A DNA stretch of 64,000 bases from Flectobacillus sp. BAB-3569 (lineage in GTDB: Bacteria; Bacteroidota; Bacteroidia; Cytophagales; Spirosomataceae), in contig NZ_NJFZ01000009.1 in the NCBI RefSeq assembly GCF_002270355.1, forward strand, positions 124,001 to 188,000, in the 5' to 3' direction. Position numbers and translations under genes: made by a program. The notes beneath the pieces were generated by a model. That model was not told the origin of the DNA. It saw only the letters and a list, made by a program, of their open reading frames with translations, and did not search any database. Below are positions 57,165 through 64,000 of this stretch, piece by piece; positions within the stretch are counted from its first letter, which is position 1, and the number at the start of each line of letters is the position of its first letter.

Positions 57165-57851
57165 ATGCGTATTGATATTATTTCGGTTGTACCCAAGCTA
57201 ATGGAGAGCTTTTTTGCTCATTCTATTATCAAAAGAGGTGCAGAGGCTGGCCACGTAGAAGTGGTATTACATGACCTTCGTGATTATTCATTGAGTAAGC
57301 ATCGTCAAGTAGATGATTATGCTTTTGGAGGTGGTGCAGGTATGGTATTAAGTATCGAACCCATTGCAAGATGTATTCGTCATTTACAAAGCCAAAGAAC
57401 TTACGATGAGGTGATTTATATGACGCCTGATGGTGAGCCTTTTAATCAGCGTATCGCAAATACTCTTTCATTGAAAGGTAATTTGATCTTCCTTTGTGGG
57501 CACTATAAAGGTGTTGATCAGCGTGTAAGAGATTTGTTTATTACAAAGGAAATTTCGATTGGAGATTTTGTACTTTCTGGAGGAGAATTGGCTGCTGCTG
57601 TTTGTGCAGATGCTATTATTCGTTTGATTCCAGGAGTATTAAATGATGAAACTTCTGCGCTTACCGACTCATTTCAAGATAATTTATTGGCTCCGCCAGT
57701 TTATACTCGCCCAGCAGAATTTGAAGGACACCAGATTCCTGAGATATTATTGTCTGGTCACGAGGCGAAAATTATCGAATGGCGCTTTGAACAAGCTCTC
57801 GAGCGAACTAAGCAGCGTCGACCTGATTTATTGGATGATTCGGTTTTTTAA
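57165..57851 (+). CDS. trmD: tRNA (guanine-N1)-methyltransferase
   Basis: Methylates G37 of tRNAs with SAM. 228 aa with the SPOUT trefoil-knot motifs: [49 protein letters not shown] and [23 protein letters not shown]. The rplS gene, often next, is not present downstream in this window. Confidence 0.97.
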   Translation: MRIDIISVVPKLMESFFAHSIIKRGAEAGHVEVVLHDLRDYSLSKHRQVDDYAFGGGAGMVLSIEPIARCIRHLQSQRTYDEVIYMTPDGEPFNQRIANTLSLKGNLIFLCGHYKGVDQRVRDLFITKEISIGDFVLSGGELAAAVCADAIIRLIPGVLNDETSALTDSFQDNLLAPPVYTRPAEFEGHQIPEILLSGHEAKIIEWRFEQALERTKQRRPDLLDDSVF

Positions 57852-58362
57852 TTAGCTGAAAAAGTTTAGCACGACTATTGCTATATAGATGATAGAGATT
57901 ACTACTCAATAGTAATACCGCCATCGATCTTCATAGAAGACGGATAACTATACTCATCAAAAAGGCTTCTTGGTAAAATCTATTAAATAATTACTAAAAA
58001 TAAGTATGCTTTTTTGATTCTAACTTTAGGATATGGAGTAAGGATGTGAATGTGTAGAAGTATAAGTTATACCAATCTATCAAAATCTACTAATAATTCC
58101 GCATGTAGCATGATTTTTCTATGGTAATTCAAAAAATCATAAATAGGAGTGTATCCAGAAATTTTATAGGGAATTATTTTTATTTCATAGTTATTTAGTA
58201 TATTGCATCGTAAATAATAGCAATTAGTGATACAGCAAGCATTTTTATGAGCTATATCACAGTTTTTCGAGGAATATAATTTTTTTTATATAAGATACTA
58301 AAAATAAACAAAGTAAGGATTATAATTCAGAAAGCTCGATGCTCGTAGTGTCGGGCTTTTTT
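57852..58362 (+). ncRNA. Possible small RNA or long 3' tail ending in an orphan terminator
   Basis: The 523-bp spacer after trmD has no gene. It has small palindromes (ATTACTA/TAGTAAT at 57898-57916; TCTTC/GAAGA around 57930) and ends in a real-looking plus-strand terminator (58331-58362), 480 bp past the trmD stop. Either trmD has a long tail or an independent short transcript ends here. No promoter was identified, so this is weak. Confidence 0.25.
58331..58362 (+). terminator. Orphan intrinsic terminator
   Basis: AAGCTCGA pairs with TCGGGCTT (one wobble) and runs into TTTTTT on the plus strand. The closest plus-strand gene upstream is trmD. Confidence 0.75.
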
Positions 58363-58374
58363 GTTTGTGTTTTT

Positions 58375-58641
58375 TTAGGTTTTGCTCAAAAAATAGCTTG
58401 CTCCTAAGATGATATATATCATTAAGTAGAACCTATAAAAGTATCTTTTCTGGATGTACTCAGGATTATTAGGATAAATATTTCCAAATAAACCCTTTAG
58501 CTCTTTTAGAAAGTAAGGCTTGATATTGATACTCCAATGATTATCTTGATAAACAATCTTTCTAAATTGACTTCTGTAAATCCCCATAGGTAAACTCCAT
58601 GCCATCCAAATCCAAAATAAAAAGGTATTTATCATCTTCAA
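58375..58641 (-). CDS. Small hypothetical membrane protein
   Basis: 88 aa with hydrophobic segments at each end (INTFLFWIWMAWSLPMGIY and FYLMIYIILGASYFL) around a charged middle (WSINIKPYFLKELKGLFGNIYPNNPEYIQKRYFYR). No family recognised. It looks like a real small protein by composition and start context, but no conserved motif supports it. Confidence 0.55.
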   Translation of the reverse strand: MKMINTFLFWIWMAWSLPMGIYRSQFRKIVYQDNHWSINIKPYFLKELKGLFGNIYPNNPEYIQKRYFYRFYLMIYIILGASYFLSKT

Positions 58642-58704
58642 AGGTTGTTTTGCAACGGTTTTAAACTATATACGATTATTTATGTATTTTGGATTTAGCA
58701 TAAA

Positions 58705-58736
58705 CAAAAAAAGGTAGATTTTCTACCTTTTTTTTG
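58705..58736. terminator. Terminator after the secreted protein gene
   Basis: AAAAAGGTAGA and TCTACCTTTTT with long A and T flanks; serves the minus-strand gene ending at 58766. Confidence 0.85.
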
Positions 58737-58765
58737 TTTTGTTCTCATTTTGGGTACGAAACAGA

Positions 58766-59719
58766 CTAGTTTAAGCTGAAATTTAGCTGGTACAGTTTCT
58801 TCTTTTTCTTTTTATCCTCTGTGGAGCTAATGTTTAAAGAAACCATATCTTGATCTGTCGAGGTGCTATAGCTAAGGTCAGTAGATGGTTGTTCAAGCCA
58901 ACTTCTTGTTAAAATTTGAAATTGCTTGACCAATTGTTGAAACTGAGTTTTGACTTCTTCCTCGCTTTCAGACTCAATTAATACAGATTTGTAGCTTGCA
59001 GATTGTCCTTCATTTTCTAATACGATAATCCCAGCCTTTCCTGATATTAACTCTGCTTTGGCGTTATATTTATCTTGACCAGTCGCTTTGTCCATTGCTT
59101 TCTCCTTACGGGCTACCTTAATTTTTTCTCCAAGAATATCTTTAAACTTATTTTTCTTAGCATTTAGCAAGGCTTTAAAATTCTTAGACAAGGAGGCATC
59201 TACTTTCGATTCTAGTGCATTTGGGGCGTAAATCGTCTTCCGAATAGAATATTTTCCTGTCTGACCAGCATCCATTGAGGTTGCCAAGAGTGTATAGACT
59301 CCGGTACTTGGAGCCGTGAAGTGAAATTTGTTAAAGCTATTACCTCCAAATGGGTTAGCATCGTAACTAAACTCAGTATTTACGCTTTTATTTGGGCTCT
59401 TTAAACCTAGCATTACTCTAAAATCACTTGACTGGTGTTCTAGAATCATTTCTTCGCCAGCTTTTAATGAGATTTTATAGGAGTCGTAATACTGCTTTTG
59501 ACCATTTTTATTTGAGGATAAGTCTTTAGGTAATAAACTTGCCACTATATAATCCTCGGCTTGAGTTTGGTTAGGCTTCAAAGGATTTAAGTTTAACAAA
59601 TTGGTAGAGTCAACAGCAACAGTGGCTTTGGAATTACCTTTTTTAGGAGTTTTCTTTTTCTGGGCAAATGTGGTTACAGATAGTAGCAAAAGACTACTAA
59701 TAAAGAGTACTTTTTTCAT
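58766..59719 (-). CDS. Hypothetical exported protein
   Basis: 317 aa. The ATG at 59719 (MKKVLFISSLLLLSVTTFAQKKK) gives a Sec signal; the longer frame to 59782 is unlikely. The region around 90-165 reads like a small beta-sandwich (YKISLKAGEEMILEHQSSDFRVMLGLKSP; FHFTAPSTGVYTLLATSMDAGQTGKYSIRK), similar to pre-peptidase C-terminal/DVUA-type domains. The C-terminal half (SASYKSVLIESESEEEVKTQFQQLV) is unassigned. No function proposed. Confidence 0.78.
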   Translation of the reverse strand: MKKVLFISSLLLLSVTTFAQKKKTPKKGNSKATVAVDSTNLLNLNPLKPNQTQAEDYIVASLLPKDLSSNKNGQKQYYDSYKISLKAGEEMILEHQSSDFRVMLGLKSPNKSVNTEFSYDANPFGGNSFNKFHFTAPSTGVYTLLATSMDAGQTGKYSIRKTIYAPNALESKVDASLSKNFKALLNAKKNKFKDILGEKIKVARKEKAMDKATGQDKYNAKAELISGKAGIIVLENEGQSASYKSVLIESESEEEVKTQFQQLVKQFQILTRSWLEQPSTDLSYSTSTDQDMVSLNISSTEDKKKKKKLYQLNFSLN

Positions 59720-59914
59720 TCTTAAAGTTTTAAAGTTTTTCCAATTTGCAAATAGTGACTTTCTGGACAAAGAAACAAGCAAAAAGTCGCTGATTTAGTC
59801 ATGATAATCGAATTACAAATTCGATTGATAATTTACTAGCAAAACGGAATAGCAAAAAGTCTATTATAAACAATTGTGTATGTGGTATCTCTTGAGGTTT
59901 GTAAATTAAACTTT

Positions 59915-59972
59915 TATGCTTTTTGTCAAAGAGGATACGACTTAAATCGCACCCTGTTTGACAAAAAGCATA
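59915..59972. repeat. 16-bp perfect inverted repeat downstream of trehalase
   Basis: TATGCTTTTTGTCAAA (59915-59930) is exactly complementary to 59957-59972, loop 26 nt. It lies 35 bp beyond the trehalase stop on the minus strand and could protect the mRNA 3' end; there is no T run. Confidence 0.7.
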
Positions 59973-60007
59973 CAGAACAAAATGTATCTACAAGTAATTA
60001 CTCGTGT

Positions 60008-61510
60008 TTATAGGTCACTGAAAAGTTTTAAGAATACTCCATTGGTCCAGCCAAAACCATCTTGATTGGGATATTCGCCGCCTCCACCTAGTAGGGTAGT
60101 GTCTACAACATTGTACTTTTCTGTCATTTTGCCAGTTTGGGTGTAGACCTTCTTGTTGGTCAGAAGCCATGCCTCTCTAACTTTGGTAGCCAAAACATCA
60201 TTATTATACAAACGAAGTCCTTTATAAGCTATCCAATGAAGTGGTGCCCAGCCGTTAGGCGAATCCCATTGCTGACCAGTCTTAAGTGTGGTAGTTAGGA
60301 GTCCTCCATCTTTCAAAAATTTAGTCTCTAAACTCATAGCCACCGAGTTAGCTTGTTCTTTTGTAGCAATTTCAAAGAAAAGAGGAAAAGTACTCGCCAA
60401 TGATTCTACCTGTGTTTGTGTCTGTTGAATGAAATTGTAATCAAAAAAGAGTTGTTTTTGAGGGTTCCAGCATAGTTCCAAAATAGCATTTTTCCGTTTT
60501 GCTGCTCGAGTTGCATATTTTTCCTGTTGCTCTTTATCTCCTAGTTTAAGATAAGATTGTTCCAAAACTGTTTCGATATGATAAAGCAAACAATTTAAGT
60601 CAATAGGAATAATTTGCGTGGTAACGATTTGTTCTAAATGCTTACCATCTGCTAGCCATCTACTACTAAAATCCCAACCTGATTCGGCAGCGGCTCTAAG
60701 GTCTCTAAATACTTCTGAAGATTTTCGGAGAGATAAGTGGGCTATTTCGATATCTTCTTTGTAAGCTTCAGGTCTAGGCGTATCCATGTCATCATAATAA
60801 CGATTTAATAGTGCACCTTTAGGGCCTTTGACAACGCGTCGATGTGCTTGCCATTCATTTGATAAGGAATCAAATCCACTCATCCAGAAATTATATTCCT
60901 TTTCGATAGCAGATAGATATTTTAGAAATAAATCATCACTCGAATCTTCTTGTAGCAAAGCTACCATTAAGGTGAAAAAAGGTGGTTGCGAACGGCTGAT
61001 ATAATAAGAACGGTTACCGTTTGGGATATGCCCTAAGGTTTTGATGAGAAAAGAAAAATTATCAACCATATTCTCAATCAAATCGAAGCGTCCACTTACT
61101 GAAAGCCCTAGCATAGTAAAGTATGAATCCCAGTAATAAATTTCTTGAAAACGTCCTCCAGGAACTATGTAAGGATAAGGCAAAGGAATTAAAGAACCGC
61201 CCACTTGGTCGGGTTGTCGTGTAAGAACCGCCCAAAGCCCATCTACATGTTGCTCGATAGGCTTTGCGGAATCACTTGTGTACTCAGTAGATTGATTAGT
61301 GGTTAGTATAAAGTTGGACTTGATAAATTCTTTTAAATCGAATTGTAAAAAAAGTTTTTGCTCTCGATAAGTATTGAGAATTTGGTCTTTTTCAAACCGA
61401 GGTACACAATCGTTAAATGTTTTGGAATCGGGAAAAATCCCACTCAGTTGTACGTCTTCGAATAGCTCTTCGAACGCACTTAACTCCAGATACTCAGCGT
61501 GCGTATTCAT
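60008..61510 (-). CDS. treF: Trehalase (GH37), cytoplasmic
   Basis: Hydrolyses alpha,alpha-trehalose to two glucoses. Both trehalase signatures are clear: PGGRFQEIYYWDSYF at 117-131 and QWDSPNGWAPLHW at 414-426; the catalytic-domain text GGGGEYPNQDGFGWTNG follows. No signal peptide at the N terminus (MNTHAEYLELSAFEEL), so it is the cytoplasmic TreF type. 500 aa is normal. It follows the MFS gene by 15 bp on the same strand, so substrate import and hydrolysis are coupled. Confidence 0.96.
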   Translation of the reverse strand: MNTHAEYLELSAFEELFEDVQLSGIFPDSKTFNDCVPRFEKDQILNTYREQKLFLQFDLKEFIKSNFILTTNQSTEYTSDSAKPIEQHVDGLWAVLTRQPDQVGGSLIPLPYPYIVPGGRFQEIYYWDSYFTMLGLSVSGRFDLIENMVDNFSFLIKTLGHIPNGNRSYYISRSQPPFFTLMVALLQEDSSDDLFLKYLSAIEKEYNFWMSGFDSLSNEWQAHRRVVKGPKGALLNRYYDDMDTPRPEAYKEDIEIAHLSLRKSSEVFRDLRAAAESGWDFSSRWLADGKHLEQIVTTQIIPIDLNCLLYHIETVLEQSYLKLGDKEQQEKYATRAAKRKNAILELCWNPQKQLFFDYNFIQQTQTQVESLASTFPLFFEIATKEQANSVAMSLETKFLKDGGLLTTTLKTGQQWDSPNGWAPLHWIAYKGLRLYNNDVLATKVREAWLLTNKKVYTQTGKMTEKYNVVDTTLLGGGGEYPNQDGFGWTNGVFLKLFSDL

Positions 61511-61525
61511 TTTAAAAGGTATTGT

Positions 61526-62800
61526 TTATAAAAAATGGTTAATGGCTACCGCCACCTTTGCCAAAGTCAATGGGATTGCTTTGGTAGCGGGATTGTATTC
61601 TTTTGAAAAAAACAAAAGCGTTATGAGAATCCCCATTGGAATCAATGAGAAATAAAAGGCTGTCTGACCTCCAAAGGCCTCAAAGATATGACCAGTTATA
61701 AATGAACCAGTTGTACCGCCTAGCGCTGAGAAAATAACGATAAGGCCAGACATAAGCCCGTGTTGTTTTTGTGGTAAGGTACTTAGAATAATAGAATTGA
61801 TTGCGGGATAGATAGGCGCGATTAAAAATCCAATGAGAGGAAAGACAAATGCTACTAACGGAGCATTTCCCCAGCCAGTAATGGCTTCATTTCCTAAATT
61901 TTGTGCAAGTGGTAATGCTAAAATAACAAGACTACCAGCTGCGATTATACATATAGTTAAGACGAATAACCAAGGGAATTTTCGTAATAAAATTCCAGCA
62001 AAAAAGCGACCCAAAGCTGCCGAAGCTGTGAGAATACTTGCCATTTGTACACTCAATGTTGCAGGTAAATGAAGTACTTTATTGTTGAAAGTCGGCAACC
62101 AACTCATAATACTTTGCTCGATAAGTACATAGATAAATGCACTTGCCACGAATACTAGCACCACTGGCACAATTGCCAAACGAAACATTTCGCCAAAAGA
62201 ACTGCTTTCGCTTTGAGAATCATTATTGGTAGTTTCTGAAACTGGAGTGGTGTACAATAACAAAAAAGCAATAATGGCTAAGCCTGCCAACCAATAATAT
62301 ACTTGTGTCCACGAACTTGAACTAGGATTAGTGTCATCGATAAAAAGACTAAAGATGAAGTTTCCTAGCAAGATACCAATCATAAAAAATGATTCGATGA
62401 AGTTCATAAAACTAATGTGCTCGCCTTCGTCTTTGGTGACTAAACCAATAGTGGCATACACCGAAACCTTTATTAAAGCGAATGAAATACCAACGGTGGC
62501 AAATAGCAACTTGGTCATCCAAAAGGTATTCATCAAAGGCATGGCAATGCTTGCTCCTGCTACTAATGCCAAAGCCAATAACATGGCTTTTTTATAACCC
62601 AATCGACCAATAAATGACGCCATAACAAACGACATAATAGCGATACTCAAATCCTTGAAAGCTTCTAAAATACCAGCAGAGGATTCGGAAATATGGTAGG
62701 TAGATTGTACCTGCAAAATAACCGTACCCACACTGTTGAGTAGCATGGCAAATAAGAAGTAGTTAATAAAAAGGGAGAGTTTGAGTCGCCAGTGAGCCAT
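61526..62800 (-). CDS. MFS transporter, probable trehalose/sugar importer
   Basis: 424 aa with about twelve membrane segments. MFS text is present (VMASFIGRLGYKKAMLLALALVAG after helix 2; LGRFFAGILLRKFPWLFV after helix 8). First gene of the trehalase operon, so trehalose or a related disaccharide is the likely substrate (inference from context). A terminator-like hairpin lies in its leader at 62824-62847. Confidence 0.88.
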   Translation of the reverse strand: MAHWRLKLSLFINYFLFAMLLNSVGTVILQVQSTYHISESSAGILEAFKDLSIAIMSFVMASFIGRLGYKKAMLLALALVAGASIAMPLMNTFWMTKLLFATVGISFALIKVSVYATIGLVTKDEGEHISFMNFIESFFMIGILLGNFIFSLFIDDTNPSSSSWTQVYYWLAGLAIIAFLLLYTTPVSETTNNDSQSESSSFGEMFRLAIVPVVLVFVASAFIYVLIEQSIMSWLPTFNNKVLHLPATLSVQMASILTASAALGRFFAGILLRKFPWLFVLTICIIAAGSLVILALPLAQNLGNEAITGWGNAPLVAFVFPLIGFLIAPIYPAINSIILSTLPQKQHGLMSGLIVIFSALGGTTGSFITGHIFEAFGGQTAFYFSLIPMGILITLLFFSKEYNPATKAIPLTLAKVAVAINHFL

Positions 62801-62823
62801 CGGTGTTATTTGATTGAGAAATA

Positions 62824-62847
62824 AAAGCGGACTGGAGAGTCCGCTTT
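62824..62847 (-). promoter_or_regulatory. Terminator-like hairpin in the leader of the MFS-trehalase operon
   Basis: On the minus strand AAAGCGGACT and AGTCCGCTTT pair perfectly across a 4-nt loop and continue into TTATTT, ending about 24 bases before the MFS start. No minus-strand gene lies upstream to be terminated, so it may attenuate the operon. Confidence 0.55.
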
Positions 62848-63098
62848 CTTAGATAAATTATATAAATGGTTAATGACGTACAAATTTAGCGTGTATTTTA
62901 AGCGGGTAACTACTCTTTTATTACGCAGTATTAGCACTGTATTAATATTTTTATATATAATTTTGAGAAACAATGAATAATTAGGTTTTATTGCATGCAT
63001 TCAATCTTCTCCTATTCCTAAAAAAATATTTCATTATTCTTTGGAAATGAGGGCATTAAAGACAAAAGTGAATTTCGTGTAACATTATCACTAAACCA
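62848..63098. other. Divergent promoter region of the trehalase operon and AraC regulator
   Basis: A+T-rich, 251 bp. No clear operator pair or TAnnTTTG box was identified for either gene. The minus-strand frame at 62806-63000 is not a gene. Confidence 0.4.
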
Positions 63099-63943
63099 AT
63101 GAAGACAGGCTACGAAAGAATACAGGCAGATGAAGGAAGTTCCTTTAGATTATTACACCAAAAAGTTAAAGCCGAGGATTTTGCTTGGGACTATCATTAT
63201 CACCCCGAAATTGAGATTGTTTGTGTATATGGTGGTAACGGTCGACGCCACGTGGGCAATCATTTGAGTTATTACCAAGAAGGCGATTTGGTATTAATTG
63301 GGTCAAATGTGCCTCATGGAGGCTTTGGTTTTGGTGCAATTGGCGAGCACGAGGAAGTGGTAATCCAGTTTATGCCTGATTTTTGGGAGAAGGTTTTTTG
63401 CACAAACCCGAAATGAAAAATATCAAGAAACTATTAGAGCGAGGCTTACAGGGTATCAAATTTGAAGGTGTCACCAAGCAAACAGTTTCAGAAGAACTAC
63501 TTAAAATAAAAGAGATACCGCCTTTTCAGCGGATGGTATATTTATTGAATTTATTGGAATTTTTAGCGAATTCAAATGAGTTTGAATTGTTGAATAAAAG
63601 AGAAACTCGCTATGATTTTGGCATGCGAGATCAACTTCGATTACGTAAAATTTACCAATTTGTGGAGGAAAACTTTACTACAGAAATAGAAGTTCAACAG
63701 GTGGCAGAACTAGCCAATTTGACTGTTCCTGCATTTTGTAATTATTTTAAGAAAAACCTCAATCAAACCTTCACAGACTTTGTGAATGAATACAGGGTAA
63801 ATCATGCTTGTAAATTACTCAATGAGGGTCGTACAGTAGCCGATGCTTGTTTTGAAAGCGGGTTTAATAATGTATCTTATTTTGGACGAGTATTTAAAAA
63901 ATTAAAACAAGTACAACCTTCTCAGTTTGCCTTGCAAAAGTAG
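63099..63943 (+). pseudogene. AraC-family transcriptional regulator, frameshifted
   Basis: Probable regulator of the divergent MFS-trehalase operon. First frame (to 63416): a cupin sensor domain (DYHYHPEIEIVCVYGGNGRRHVGNHLSYYQEGDLVLIGSNVPH). Second frame (from 63383): FLHKPEMKNIKKLLERGLQ and two helix-turn-helix units (IEVQQVAELANLTVPAFCNYFKKNL; VADACFESGFNNVSYFGRVFKK). A T5 run at 63380-63384 needs one more base to read FMPDFLGEGFLHKPEM, the family pattern; about 281 aa in total. As with the other homopolymer breaks, sequence error is likely. Confidence 0.85.
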
Positions 63944-64000
63944 AACTCTATCTAGTGAGAGACAGCGCTTTACGGAAATCGAAAGTGTTATTTATGACTT

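Noticed and set aside
57852-58374. Missing or hidden rplS after trmD
   Set aside because: No frame in the spacer resembles L19; the gene is simply not adjacent here.
1-64000. Phase variation as the general cause of the six homopolymer breaks
   Set aside because: Runs are only 5-7 bases, lie in ordinary metabolic genes and are nearly all one base short; sequence error fits better.

Overview
The window looks like chromosome of an aerobic, A+T-rich member of the Bacteroidota, most likely order Cytophagales (Spirosomaceae-like). The basis is a SusC/SusD polysaccharide locus with an ECF sigma/FecR pair, LytS/LytTR signalling, Bacteroidota-type conserved families (DUF5916, DUF1599, DUF2027-Smr, DUF4403, DUF2279, WbqC, a DoxX/BT_3928-like protein), an S16 with a long Ala/Glu/Lys tail, and TAnnTTTG -7 promoter boxes. 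The genus is inference. I saw no tRNA, rRNA, CRISPR array, prophage or intact insertion sequence.

Layout. 0-3.4 kb: LacI-family regulator divergent from galK-galT. 3.4-9.3 kb: diheme cytochrome c, threonine aldolase, EamA exporter, a small conserved protein and a large DUF5916 outer-membrane protein. 10-12 kb: LytS-type kinase and LytTR regulator. 12.6-23.1 kb: polysaccharide utilisation locus (ECF sigma, FecR anti-sigma, SusC with STN domain, SusD, a binding lipoprotein with two repeated domains, GH16 lipoprotein), probably for a beta-glucan such as laminarin. 23.3-41.6 kb: mostly housekeeping (proS, aroK, folP, lauroyl-type acyltransferase, clpC, fabG) with lipoproteins, a FadL-like protein, and TPR and WG-repeat proteins. 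41.8-45.4 kb: vWA membrane protein and a zeta-toxin-like kinase with a partner gene. 46-51.7 kb: leuC-leuD-leuA/cimA-leuB operon interrupted by two four-helix-bundle (23S-IVS-type) genes. 51.8-57.9 kb: DUF2279, DUF2027-Smr, DUF4403, RNase P RNA, rpsP-rimM-trmD. 58.4-64 kb: two proteins of unknown function, a trehalase-MFS operon and a divergent AraC regulator.

Two observations stand out. First, spacers carry several families of composite palindromic repeats: a perfect long hairpin built around GCGGTC, CACTCAATCA-type repeats, GGCACAAAGG-type repeats, CTGAAAGCCGAAAGC-type repeats, a 6 x 46-bp tandem array, and a MITE-like element with a shared 23-nt tip. Both four-helix-bundle genes in the leu operon sit inside inverted arms made of these same repeat motifs. 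This resembles 23S rRNA intervening sequences moved into mRNA spacers, or a REP/RAYT-like partnership, and is the best candidate here for an undescribed system.

Second, six genes that otherwise look complete (LacI, DUF5916, DUF1599, TPR, leuA/cimA, AraC) are each broken by an indel in a 5-7 base A/T homopolymer. Five of the six are one base short. That pattern points to sequence error more than to decay, and functional conclusions about those genes depend on it.
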